DNA of 8,797 nucleotides from Actinomycetes bacterium (GTDB lineage Bacteria > Actinomycetota > Acidimicrobiia > Acidimicrobiales > Bog-793). Shown piece by piece: positions 1 through 5,501 of the stretch (position 1 is its first letter; every line of letters starts with the position of its first letter). The notes below the pieces were generated by a model, which saw only the letters and a list, made by a program, of their open reading frames with translations, was not told the DNA's origin and made no database searches. The stretch spans positions 1-8,797 of the forward strand of contig JAJYGM010000445.1 in assembly GCA_021785095.1 (NCBI GenBank), in the 5' to 3' direction. A program made the position numbers and the translations under genes.

Positions 1-198
1 GGCCGAGGGGAACTGGGCACCCGGTCCGTGGACCACCTCGGCCACTGCAGCCTGCTCCAGCTCGCCGAGACGCTCCCGGGCGCGGCGAAGGCCGTTGCCG
101 GCCAGGTAGTCGATGACGACCCGGCCCAGCTCGGCTTTGCGGGTCGGAAGCGACACCCCGATGCGCGCGCCCAGCGACCTGAGCTCGTCGACCGTCAT
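1..198 (-). CDS. Partial unidentified protein, N-terminal part
   Basis: An open minus-strand frame runs off the left edge. From an ATG at 198 it reads MTVDELRSLGARIGVSL, then a basic TRKAEL segment, then a helical stretch ending RLGELEQAAVAEVVHGPG. The TVDELRSLGARIGV...TRKAEL pattern resembles a short SAP-like helical motif, and the ELEQAAVAEVVH pattern recalls N-termini of large uncharacterised actinobacterial proteins; both are impressions, not identifications. The frame stays open upstream to a stop at 256-258 and includes a convincing DIPTLAVAVSEH segment, so the real start may be farther upstream. No good ribosome site precedes the ATG at 198. ATGs at 307 and 346 have good purine-rich sites, but they lie in a frame offset by one base, so a frameshift is possible. 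No function assigned. Confidence 0.5.
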   Translation of the reverse strand, partial: MTVDELRSLGARIGVSLPTRKAELGRVVIDYLAGNGLRRARERLGELEQAAVAEVVHGPGAQFPSA

Positions 199-588
199 GT
201 GCTCGGAGACCGCGACCGCCAAGGTTGGGATGTCTGTGCGTCTGATGCGCCCGATTCAAGTACACCGGGTCGGTGGCGGTCCACTGTTCCGCCTGAGGTT
301 CAGCCATCAGGTTCCGCCCCCGTCTCGATCCCTCGGCCCAGAACATGGTGCTCACCTTCCAAGGCGCCGGTCACGAAGTCCGGGTGCACCTCCCCCTCTC
401 GTCAGGGGAGCTCTCGTAGCGCCCAGATGGAGGACGCCCACCGAGACCTGGTCGGTCGACGACATCTCGCCTGCATCGAGCACATCACGCCGGGCGCTGA
501 CGGCGCTTCACCAATGCGGCTCGCGCCTGAACGAGCCCACATCACGTGACCGTCGGCGTCGCCGTGGCGCCGATGCTTCTCGACGGCC
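199..588. other. Gap between left-edge gene and relE
   Basis: No confident gene. The minus strand holds alternative starts for the left-edge gene at 346 (preceded by AAGGTGAG) and 307, in a frame that begins MAEPQAEQWTATDPVYL and looks protein-like before it loses sense near 255. A 37-residue minus-strand frame at 352-465 (starting MSSTDQVSVGVLHLGA) ends just before the ATG at 346; it is too short to judge. Long plus-strand frames here look like noise of GC-rich DNA. No clear terminator for relBE is visible. Confidence 0.4.
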
Positions 589-882
589 TCAGGCTTGTGG
601 ACGGTGGTAGATCTCCGAGCGGTGATCGACGTCGAGGACGTGCACGGTGTGGGTGTCATCGTCGATGCGGTACACAATCCGGTAGGTGCCGCGGCGTGCG
701 CCATGGCAGCCCGCCAGCGGCCCGAACAGCGGCTTGCCGACTCGCCGCGGATTGACACTGAGCGCCGCCTCGCAGAGCTCGAGGACCGCGGCGGCGACAG
801 CCTCCGGGAGACGCTGAGCGATCGCGCGCCGCGCAGCTGGCTGGAACCGGACCTCGTAGCGCTGCGCCGCTTGGCTGGTCAC
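589..882 (-). CDS. relE: RelE-family mRNA interferase toxin
   Basis: A 97-residue protein of normal RelE length. Members of this family cleave mRNA in the ribosomal A site and are held inactive by the cognate antitoxin. Visible family marks are an N-terminal beta strand YEVRFQPAARRAI (9-21), the NPRRVGKPLFGPLAG turn (44-58), the ARRGTYRIVYRIDDD core (62-76) and the C-terminal HVLDVDHRSEIY strand (81-92). Basic residues K50, R63, R64, R68 and R88 and aromatic Y92 are the sort used for RNA binding and cleavage in this family. It closely resembles mycobacterial RelE in layout. The start is a GTG whose bases overlap the antitoxin stop (GTGA, 4-nt overlap), so translation is probably coupled to the upstream antitoxin. 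The frame is intact. Confidence 0.92.
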   Translation of the reverse strand: MTSQAAQRYEVRFQPAARRAIAQRLPEAVAAAVLELCEAALSVNPRRVGKPLFGPLAGCHGARRGTYRIVYRIDDDTHTVHVLDVDHRSEIYHRPQA

Positions 883-1178
883 CCGCCCGTCGCACGCCGG
901 CGGGCGAGGTCCTGGCGGACGCTGTCGAGGTCAGTGCCGGGCTCACCACGGCCCAGGGCTGCCAGGCTCTCGGAGATGCGGCCGACTGCCTCGCTGTCGC
1001 CGAGGATCTCCAGGGTCATCTCCATGCCCTCCAGGTCGTCCACCGACAACAAGACAGCCTCGGCCTCCCCGTTGCGGGTCAAGGTGATCCGTTCGTGCTG
1101 CTGGCGTACCCGTCTGGTCAGCTCGGACAGTCGGGCCTTGGCCTCGGAGAGCGGTACGGGCGTCGCAGCGATCGTCAT
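879..1178 (-). CDS. relB: RelB/Phd-type antitoxin of RelE
   Basis: A 99-residue antitoxin encoded just before relE on the minus strand. Residues about 8-57 form a Phd/YefM-like DNA-binding and dimerisation domain (VPLSEAKARLSELTRRV, then HERITLTRNGEAEAVLLSVDDLEGME). The charged C-terminal tail, about 65-99, is the part expected to wrap the toxin. Such proteins neutralise the toxin and repress their own promoter. The frame remains open upstream to 1385, but the ATG at 1178 was chosen because the Phd-like similarity begins there and a TATAGT -10 box lies exactly 7 bases before it. That places the transcript start at about the A of the ATG (leaderless mRNA). It ends in a 4-nt overlap with relE. 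Confidence 0.9.
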   Translation of the reverse strand: MTIAATPVPLSEAKARLSELTRRVRQQHERITLTRNGEAEAVLLSVDDLEGMEMTLEILGDSEAVGRISESLAALGRGEPGTDLDSVRQDLARRRATGG

Positions 1179-1193
1179 GGTCAGAACTATAGT
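1179..1193 (-). promoter_or_regulatory. relBE promoter -10 with palindrome
   Basis: On the minus strand, TATAGT (1191 to 1186) is a good -10 hexamer, followed by 7 bases and then the relB ATG, which suggests a leaderless transcript. It lies within the perfect 8-bp palindrome ACTATAGT (1186-1193), a candidate core for antitoxin binding. I found no convincing -35. Because it is palindromic, the box could also fire on the plus strand toward the recombinase remnant. Confidence 0.5.
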
Positions 1194-1390
1194 CGGGACT
1201 GGTCCAAGTGCTGGACTACCACTCCACCCTGGCATTGCCCGCCCCCTCTTGCCCATGGCCGCATCGGTCCCCGGTATGCCACGCGCCGGCCGAAGACGCT
1301 CCTGGCGACACCTGGTCCAGGGACAGCAGGGCTCCCCCCCAGCTGAGACACGCCCAAAGCGCAGCACTAACGCCCGTTGCTCCACCGACG

Positions 1391-1531
1391 CGTGAGGACC
1401 TGACCGCGCAGCACGACGCGGTGGCCGGCCTCGGGGTGGCGGCGGAGCGGATCTCCGTCGACCATGGCCCGACCGGCACCAACCGGGACCGGCCCGGGCT
1501 GCGCGAGGCCCTCGCCGCGTGCCGGGCCGGG
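1391..1531 (+). pseudogene. Serine recombinase (resolvase) fragment
   Basis: An internal piece of a resolvase/invertase-type serine recombinase catalytic domain, recognisable as [20 protein letters not shown] followed by [25 protein letters not shown]. In the family this block follows the catalytic serine motif (Y-A-R-V-S) and precedes the conserved K-LDRL-R motif. Both are absent here: upstream sequence in the same frame (from an ATG at 1208) is unlike a recombinase, and downstream the frame turns into a toxin-like C-terminus. It is therefore a 5'- and 3'-truncated remnant that cannot be catalytic, probably left by Tn3-like or related transposition followed by deletion. Confidence 0.7.
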
Positions 1532-1666
1532 GAGGAACGGCTGCTGGTGATCGGCCCTGACCGGCACGGCGCGCTCCTCGAGCTCGTCGCCGTTCCTGCT
1601 CATCAGCCGACTCGCATCATCCACGCCGACCAACTTCAACCGTCCCGCTACGACTACCTGAGGTGA
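1532..1666 (+). pseudogene. C-terminal remnant of a small toxin-like protein
   Basis: Continues in frame from the recombinase remnant: [19 protein letters not shown], then a [18 protein letters not shown] end. The I-G-P-D-R-x-G-x-L-L-E-x-V and I-I-H-A-x-x-L-x-P-x-x-Y pattern is that of the C-terminal half of a roughly 90-residue actinobacterial family usually annotated as hypothetical or toxin-like and paired with a small downstream antitoxin gene (from memory, unverified). The N-terminal half is missing and replaced by recombinase sequence. The stop overlaps the next start by four bases (GTGA), the same junction type as the second family member at 4514-4684. Whether the fused product is made is unknown. 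Confidence 0.55.
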
Positions 1667-2034
1667 CCGATGCCTTCCGATCCAACGACCGCCGGGCTCG
1701 ACGCTTTGAACGCCATCGCCTGTCAGTGGCCGAGGACGAGACCGGCGGACCGCACGTCTTGGTCCGAGCGAGCGTCGACCCGAGCGGCCGGGATCTCGCC
1801 GTCGACTTCATCGGTGGGAGCGAGAGCTTGTTCGACTACGAAGCCGAGGCCGTCGAGACGCCGGCGGCTGTGGCGGTCGTTCCCCACGAGCGCGTCAGAC
1901 GAGCACTGCCCTCAGGGACGTCGATCACAGCCGAAGGCCACCTTCGACTGGTCCACGTCCGGCTCAGGGAGCCACTGGGCGGGCGGGTGCTCGTGAACCT
2001 CGACGGCACCCCGGTGGAGGTCGCCCAAGCCTGA
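1663..2034 (+). CDS. Unrecognised 123-residue protein
   Basis: Starts with GTG overlapping the stop of the toxin-like remnant (GTGA), so it was probably the second gene of that module. Third codon positions are GC-rich and the residue composition is protein-like, supporting real coding. The N-terminus is basic and hydrophilic ([10 protein letters not shown], 10-19). The middle and C-terminus look beta-rich, with [20 protein letters not shown] near 38-57, [14 protein letters not shown] near 93-106 and a final [13 protein letters not shown] strand. It has no ribbon-helix-helix or helix-turn-helix pattern that I can see, and no signal peptide or membrane segment. By position it could be the antitoxin or immunity partner of the truncated toxin, but the sequence itself does not show this. 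An overlapping frame at 1670-1996 is much less protein-like. Confidence 0.6.
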   Translation: MTDAFRSNDRRARRFERHRLSVAEDETGGPHVLVRASVDPSGRDLAVDFIGGSESLFDYEAEAVETPAAVAVVPHERVRRALPSGTSITAEGHLRLVHVRLREPLGGRVLVNLDGTPVEVAQA

Positions 2035-2410
2035 CAGCCCGGGGCCTCCCAGAAGCGGCTCATCTGCGTACCTGCAACGCGCGGCCGGGCGACAGTGCCC
2101 CCCGGGTGCTGGGAGGAAGACCGGCCCCCGGTCGTCGGCGAAGACGTCGTTGTCGCCGACAAGTGCTGCTCCCGCAGCGTCACGCCGTTGACGTAGAGGC
2201 CCTGGCCCCCACATCCTCGGCGCACTGGCGCCTTCGATCCGTCCGTGCTGGCTTCGCTCCTCATGTCGACCGGCATCGCCGTGGCCTTCGCGCGCATCGC
2301 CATGGTGACAGCCGGGCTCACCTGGGAGCTCGCGGAGGCCTCCATCGCAGAGGACCAGAAGCTGTTCGGGTCGCGGGCAGCGAGGCGGCCGAGGAGGTGA
2401 GAGATGACGC
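2035..2410. other. Gap between the 123-residue gene and higBA
   Basis: No confident gene in 376 bases. The best candidate is a 45-residue plus-strand frame at 2263-2400 (MSTGIAVAFARIAMVTAGLT, then WELAEASIAEDQKLFGSRAA), with a mildly hydrophobic first half; it looks like the tail of a larger protein but matches nothing I know. On the minus strand a GLYVNGVTLREQHL segment and, one frame over, VGDNDVFADDRG recall fragments of signal-peptidase-like proteins, but not in workable order or spacing. The stretch is probably eroded DNA. Confidence 0.35.
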
Positions 2411-2447
2411 TTGTCGTTCATAACGTTATCCGTTACAGTCATGGGGT
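2411..2447 (+). promoter_or_regulatory. higBA promoter and operator
   Basis: TTGTCG (2411-2416) and TACAGT (2434-2439) are separated by a 17-base spacer and make a good sigma-70/HrdB-type promoter. The GTG of higB begins 8 bases past the -10, so the mRNA is likely leaderless or nearly so. The spacer contains the perfect 10-bp palindrome ATAACGTTAT (2420-2429) followed by a further CGTTA copy. Its place between -35 and -10 is ideal for repression by HigA. This AT-rich island stands out strongly in the GC-rich surroundings. Confidence 0.65.
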
Positions 2448-2729
2448 GTGCTGCTGTCGTTTCGCGACCGGGGTACCGAGGCTGTCTGGCATCGTGAACG
2501 GACCCGTAAGTTCGGGGTCGAAGTCAGCCGGGCAGCACATCGCAAGCTGCTCATCCTCCACGCTGCCCGGTCTCTCGATGATCTTCGGGTGCCGCCGGGG
2601 AACCGGCTGGAGAAGCTTCGCGGTGACCGGGCTGGTCGGCACAGCATCCGGGTCAACGACCAGTGGCGCATCTGCTTCCACTGGACGCCGGCCGGCCCCG
2701 AGGACGTAGAGATCGTGGACTACCACTGA
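2448..2729 (+). CDS. higB: HigB-family mRNA interferase toxin
   Basis: A 93-residue HigB toxin (plasmid maintenance killer family, a RelE-superfamily ribosome-dependent mRNA endonuclease). Marks of the family are the N-terminal SFRDRGTEAVWHRERTRKF (4-22), the helix ending LHAARSLDDLRVPPGNRLEK (37-56), the LRGDRAGRHSIRVNDQWRIC core (57-76) and the terminal VEIVDYH (87-93). Toxin comes before antitoxin, the usual higBA order. The GTG at 2448 was chosen because it fits both the family N-terminus and the promoter geometry; an ATG at 2441 is out of frame. The reading frame is intact, with antitoxin starting 12 bases downstream. Confidence 0.93.
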   Translation: MLLSFRDRGTEAVWHRERTRKFGVEVSRAAHRKLLILHAARSLDDLRVPPGNRLEKLRGDRAGRHSIRVNDQWRICFHWTPAGPEDVEIVDYH

Positions 2730-2741
2730 ACGGACAACACC

Positions 2742-3038
2742 ATGGCCCGCACCTTGTACCCCCCCATCCATCCCGGTGAGGTCCTCCAAGAGGAGTACAT
2801 CATCCCGCTGGGCATCACCCAGCACCGTGTGGCCGTCGCCATCGGTGTCCCGCCCCGGAGGATCAACGAGATCGTCCACGGCACGCGCCGGATCACTGCT
2901 GACACCGCCCTCCGCCTCGCCCGCTACTTCGGTACCAGCGACGAGTTCTGGCTGAACCTCCAGGCCCACTACGACATCGAGACCGAGCGGGAGCGTCTCG
3001 CTGACGCGCTCGGTCAGATCAGCCCACGTGCCAGCTGA
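2742..3038 (+). CDS. higA: HigA-family antitoxin, Xre helix-turn-helix
   Basis: A 98-residue HigA antitoxin. The opening YPPIHPGEVLQEEYIIPLGI (6-25) is the standard HigA lead-in. A helix-turn-helix of the Xre/Cro type follows (TQHRVAVAIGVPPRRINEIV, 26-45, then HGTRRITADTALRLARYFG), and the typical SDEFWLNLQAHYDIE (66-80) closes the domain. It should bind HigB and repress the higBA promoter, where a 10-bp palindrome is present. It starts with ATG after a 12-base gap from the higB stop and no strong ribosome site is visible, so translation may be coupled. The frame is complete and of normal length. Confidence 0.94.
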   Translation: MARTLYPPIHPGEVLQEEYIIPLGITQHRVAVAIGVPPRRINEIVHGTRRITADTALRLARYFGTSDEFWLNLQAHYDIETERERLADALGQISPRAS

Positions 3039-3324
3039 GCACCGGTAAACGGGACCGCGGTCAGCTCCCGCGTCGATGAGAAGGCAAGGCCCGCGCCTGG
3101 AGGACAGGTCGCCGAACCGGGAGCACTTGCGCTTGCGGGCAGATGACCGTTCACTCTGAGGTTCTGGACGGGTGGAAGCATGCGGGTCATGGTTGGACGT
3201 ACCGACCTCGGATCAACGACGAATCCGGTTCTGGGGCCTCGAGTGTCCGGTCAACGCGGGAGGTTCAGGGGACGAATTCGCCGGACATTTGGGGATAGTC
3301 GTAGTCCTACTGTCCGCGGCGCGC
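3039..3324. other. Convergent gap between higA and vapC
   Basis: The 3' ends of two modules face each other here. A weak imperfect inverted repeat (GCTGA at 3034-3038 with TCAGC at 3061-3065, GC-rich middle) just past higA could act as a terminator but lacks a T run. A 51-residue plus-strand frame at 3143-3298 (MTVHSEVLDGWKHAGHGWTY at its start) is not recognised and its codon use is not persuasive. Nothing else stands out. Confidence 0.3.
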
Positions 3325-3735
3325 TCAGACGGGGGCGATTCGCACGTTGGAGTACTCGGAAGCAAGCCGTTCGAGGTCCGAGGGATCGTGGGTGAGGATG
3401 ATCCCTCCGCCGAGCCGGATAGCAGTGGCGACGACGAGCGCATCGACAGCCATCTCGCTGCCCGCGCCGATAGACGCCAGGAGATGGCCGGCAAGACGGG
3501 CAATGCGCACACCGGTCGTGATCACCCGCGCATAGCCCCGACCCAGTTCCAGATCGATCGCTTCGTCGGCTCCAGCACCTCGATAGAGCTCGAGCAGCGT
3601 CGCCGATGGCACTCGAATCGGCTCGAACCGTCGCTGAGCCGAGCGCATGGCCGCCCGAACTCGTTGGTGACGCTGGGGGGCCATTCGGGGCCGGGCGAGC
3701 GCCGACAGAGCCTCGCTGTCCAGTATCAAGGCCAC
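3325..3735 (-). CDS. vapC: VapC-family PIN-domain ribonuclease toxin
   Basis: A 136-residue PIN-domain toxin. PIN nucleases use a cluster of acidic residues to bind Mg2+/Mn2+ and cleave RNA, often tRNA or rRNA in VapCs. The expected acidic positions are visible: D6 in LILDSEAL, E49 in SATLLELYRG, D98 in EMAVDALVVATA, and D117 with D120 in ILTHDPSDLERLA. Length is typical and the frame intact. The start is GTG at 3735, overlapping the vapB end by 10 bases, so translation is likely coupled to vapB. It is convergent with higBA. Confidence 0.93.
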   Translation of the reverse strand: MALILDSEALSALARPRMAPQRHQRVRAAMRSAQRRFEPIRVPSATLLELYRGAGADEAIDLELGRGYARVITTGVRIARLAGHLLASIGAGSEMAVDALVVATAIRLGGGIILTHDPSDLERLASEYSNVRIAPV

Positions 3736-3941
3736 AGCCGCTCGAACTCCTCGACCAGCTCGGCCGGAACGGTTCCGAACTCAGCGTCGAGGTCGTCAAG
3801 GTACCGATCGAGCGAGTCTCGCTCCAGTTCGTGCTCGACGGCGCGGGCGACAAAGCCGCTCAATCCACGACCGCCAACATGTTCCTCGACCCGCTCTGCG
3901 AGCTCCTCATCGATGCTCACCGACCACTTACGAACAGGCAT
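3726..3941 (-). CDS. vapB: VapB-type ribbon-helix-helix antitoxin
   Basis: A 71-residue antitoxin upstream of vapC. RKWSVSIDEELAERVEEHVG (4-23) is the DNA-binding beta strand and first helix of a ribbon-helix-helix fold, and LSGFVARAVEHELERD (27-42) the second helix. The acidic C-terminus (YLDDLDAEFG...ELVEEFERLW) is the usual toxin-binding region. The ATG at 3941 begins 7 bases after a TAGGAT -10 box, and no ribosome-binding site precedes it, so translation is probably leaderless. A strong inverted repeat lies over this promoter. It overlaps vapC by 10 bases. Confidence 0.9.
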   Translation of the reverse strand: MPVRKWSVSIDEELAERVEEHVGGRGLSGFVARAVEHELERDSLDRYLDDLDAEFGTVPAELVEEFERLWP

Positions 3942-3971
3942 GTGTGATATCCTACCACGGTAGGAATCGAC
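3942..3971 (-). promoter_or_regulatory. vapBC promoter and operator
   Basis: The perfect inverted repeat TCCTACC-AC-GGTAGGA (3950-3965; 7-bp arms, 2-base centre) overlaps the minus-strand -10 box TAGGAT (3954 to 3949). That box is preceded by TGG, giving an extended -10 of TGGTAGGAT, and is followed by 7 bases and then the vapB ATG. The operator position predicts repression by VapB or VapBC. No clear -35 is visible, fitting an extended -10 promoter. Confidence 0.65.
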
Positions 3972-4249
3972 CTCGACTGACTAGCCGTCCACGCGCAGCC
4001 ACATCCCCCGTGGCCCGCGCACCGGCGCCTGGTGATGTAGCGCCGCGGCGAAGCCGCCCCCTCGCCCCCGCCCTCCCCCGCGCTCCAAGATGACCAGGTG
4101 CCAGCGCAACACTCGGTCCGCCGCAGCGCACAGGCTGCTGTGGGCACTGGCTGCTGTGGGCACGGTGGTGCACGCGCTCGGGGCCGCCTGGGTCGACCCA
4201 CGAGAGCACCCCGAGAGCCGGAGCTCCACCCACCAGGCAAAAGCGCTCC
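3972..4249. other. GC-rich stretch without a gene
   Basis: No gene I can support. Contains a C-rich run (about 4045-4083) on the plus strand and a 16-bp tandem duplication, GGCTGCTGTGGGCACT at 4133-4148 repeated at 4149-4163. Long open frames on both strands are arginine-, proline- and glycine-rich and look like artefacts of base composition. Confidence 0.4.
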
Positions 4250-4450
4250 CTACCGGGCGACCGCCTCGCAGTGAAGCGCCAGCTCGGCGCGCAACCACGC
4301 GACCTCCGGCCCTGGGTGTGCGGCGTTTCGGTCGCGGGCGTCTCGGTGCTCCAAGATGCGAAGCTGGCGCTCCAGCTGCTCGCGATGCTCCGGGCGGCCG
4401 GCAGGCGATGAGGTCGCGGCGGCGGTGGACCTTCCGGAACCTCACCCGCA
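4250..4450 (-). pseudogene. Possible gene remnant, unidentified
   Basis: A minus-strand frame ending with TAG at 4252-4250 reads EHREQLERQLRILEHRDARD from about 4390, then PEVAWLRAELALHCEAVAR. This is a plausible coiled-coil or helical protein tail with GC-rich third positions, unlike the neighbouring frames. It has no start codon in frame, and a stop lies just upstream near 4450. One frame over, an ATG at about 4455 begins MRVRFRKVHRRRDLIACR, so a one-base frameshift could join them. Family not recognised. Confidence 0.25.
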
Positions 4451-4513
4451 TGAACCACCTGCTCGAGCTGGTCGGCGCCCAGACCCGCGCCAGAGGACCG
4501 CAGTGACCGGTAA

Positions 4514-4684
4514 CGAACACCGGAGGAGGCCGCCCAGGACCCGACCCGCTACCTGGTCCTCGGGCCCGATCGGGCCGCGAACCGACTGGAGGTGGTCGTG
4601 ATGGACCGACCTCAGGGCCCGGCGGTGATCCACGCCATGGCGATGCAAGCGAGATACAGGATCCTGCTGGAGGAGAGAAGGTGA
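4514..4684 (+). pseudogene. C-terminal remnant of a toxin-like protein (second copy)
   Basis: From just after an in-frame TAA (4511-4513) to TGA (4682-4684) the plus strand reads PTRYLVLGPDRAANRLEVVV, then a PAVIHAMAMQARYRILLEE end. This is the same C-terminal pattern as the remnant at 1532-1666 (L-V-I/L-G-P-D-R, L-E-x-V, I-H-A-x-x-x-x-x-R-Y). There is no start codon before the conserved block and no N-terminal half, so this is a 5'-truncated toxin gene. Its stop overlaps the antitoxin start (GTGA), showing it was the upstream gene of that pair. Family assignment is from pattern memory. Confidence 0.6.
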
Positions 4685-4980
4685 CCATGCCCGAGACGCA
4701 CGCCAGCAAAGCGGACGGCGCCCCGATCACCGATGACATGGTCGAGGCCATGGCGGACGAGGCCGAGCGAGGATACGACGTCGAGGAGATCCAGCGACGA
4801 CGCCAAGGCGGCCGGGCGCAGATGGGGTCAGCTGCGTCCTCGGTAGAGTCGCTCCGACTGGACCCCGAGCTCGAGCGTGACCTGCTGCTGCGGGCCGCCG
4901 AAGAGCACATCAGCGTGTGCTGGGACGAGCCGGCCGACGCCTTGGTGGCCCGCTACCGGGGGGTGGCGGCCCGGCTGTGA
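4681..4980 (+). CDS. CopG/ribbon-helix-helix-type antitoxin
   Basis: A 99-residue protein of a familiar actinobacterial antitoxin type: the APITDDMVEAMADEAERGYD block (14-33), then VEEIQRRRQGGR and SVESLRLDPELERDLLLRAA (54-73), a CopG-like strand and helix for DNA binding. The second helix normally reads like T-V-S-E-V-I-R-E-A-L-R-x-Y-L; here it is HISVCWDEPADALVARYRGV, so the C-terminus is divergent, though neither other frame gives a better match. It starts with GTG overlapping the truncated toxin stop; an ATG two codons later is an alternative. Its toxin partner is broken, so it may persist as a solitary antitoxin able to protect against, or regulate, related modules. Confidence 0.75.
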   Translation: MTMPETHASKADGAPITDDMVEAMADEAERGYDVEEIQRRRQGGRAQMGSAASSVESLRLDPELERDLLLRAAEEHISVCWDEPADALVARYRGVAARL

Positions 4981-5066
4981 TGTACCTGACCGAGGTCTCC
5001 ATCGCCGAGGATCCCACCGCGCTGGGCCGCTGGGGGGAGGTGGCCCGGGCCGTGCGGGCCGCCTGA
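4980..5066 (+). CDS. Small unidentified ORF after the antitoxin
   Basis: A 28-residue frame, MYLTEVSIAEDPTALGRWGE then VARAVRAA, whose ATG overlaps the antitoxin stop by one base (TGATG), a classical coupling arrangement. It looks protein-like but is too short to assign and may be the truncated start of a third gene in the module. From its stop to 5170 I see nothing recognisable. Confidence 0.25.
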   Translation: MYLTEVSIAEDPTALGRWGEVARAVRAA

Positions 5067-5170
5067 GCCCGGCGCACGCCCCGGTGACCTGCACGGCCAG
5101 CTGGGCCACGTCGGCCCATGTCGAGGACCGGTCCACGCCGTGGGCGGGGATCGCCCGCGGTCTGGCCGAC

Positions 5171-5204
5171 CCTGCCGACACTGTGCGCCTGCCGACACTG
5201 TGCG
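5171..5204 (+). repeat. 17-bp exact tandem duplication upstream of mazE
   Basis: CCTGCCGACACTGTGCG occurs at 5171-5187 and again directly at 5188-5204, with no mismatch. It ends 5 bases before the mazEF operator palindrome and occupies the place of the -35 region, so it could be an accessory regulatory site or a recent slippage duplication. Confidence 0.75.
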
Positions 5205-5237
5205 AGGTCAATACCACCAACTGGTAGTATTGCTAGT
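5205..5237 (+). promoter_or_regulatory. mazEF promoter and operator
   Basis: A 24-bp inverted repeat spans 5209-5232: CAATACCACCA and TGGTAGTATTG around a central AC, 11-bp arms with a single mismatch. The right arm contains the extended -10 TGGTAGTAT (hexamer TAGTAT, 5225-5230). The antitoxin ATG at 5238 follows exactly 7 bases after the hexamer, so the transcript is probably leaderless. A second TAGTAT overlaps the ATG (5235-5240), giving a 10-bp direct repeat spacing of the motif. Confidence 0.65.
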
Positions 5238-5501
5238 ATGGCAAAGGAGAAGGCGACGATCACCGTTGATCGCGCCAAGCTGTCCGAGGCGAGGGCTGTG
5301 CTCGGGGTGTCCTCGGCGTCAGCTGCGATCGACGTCGCGCTCACCGAGCTCCTACGTCGTCGCCGCGTGCTCCACGACGTCGAGGCGTACACGAGGACGC
5401 CCTCGACTGATGAAGAGGTCGCGCTCGGCCACGCCCTTCCCGACTGGAGCGACCTTGCCGACGACACCGACTGGGATGCTGAGTGGCCCGCGGACAGCTG
5501 A
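5238..5501 (+). CDS. mazE: MazE-type antitoxin
   Basis: An 87-residue antitoxin. The N-terminus KATITVDRAKLSEARAVLGV (5-24) followed by SSASAAIDVALTELLRRRRV is a strand-helix-helix pattern of the ribbon-helix-helix kind, used for dimerisation and operator binding. The acidic C-terminus (PDWSDLADDTDWDAEW, 69-84) fits a toxin-wrapping tail. The frame is open upstream to 5118, but the ATG at 5238 was chosen for the family N-terminus and its 7-base distance from a -10 box. It overlaps the toxin by 19 bases. It is called MazE by partner; the fold looks closer to the ribbon-helix-helix antitoxins of actinobacterial MazFs than to the AbrB-type MazE of E. coli. Confidence 0.85.
   Translation: MAKEKATITVDRAKLSEARAVLGVSSASAAIDVALTELLRRRRVLHDVEAYTRTPSTDEEVALGHALPDWSDLADDTDWDAEWPADS

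Noticed and set aside
345..419. 24-residue plus-strand frame starting MVLTFQGAGHEVRVHL
   Set aside because: Protein-like wording but far too short, with no ribosome site and no partner gene.
595..1395. 266-residue plus-strand frame opposite relBE
   Set aside because: Antisense to relE and relB, no recognisable pattern, composition of GC-rich shadow frames.
1912..2345. Signal-peptidase-like words on the minus strand (YVNGVTLREQHL and GDNDVFADDRG)
   Set aside because: They lie in different frames with almost no spacing between them, whereas the family needs tens of residues between these regions and catalytic residues that are absent.
3172..3963. 263-residue plus-strand frame opposite vapBC
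   Set aside because: Antisense to vapC and vapB, which have clear family residues; the frame itself is not protein-like.
3981..4910. 309-residue minus-strand frame
   Set aside because: Overlaps the supported antitoxin in antisense, and its composition is arginine/proline/serine-rich without motif; only a short part near 4400-4455 might be real.
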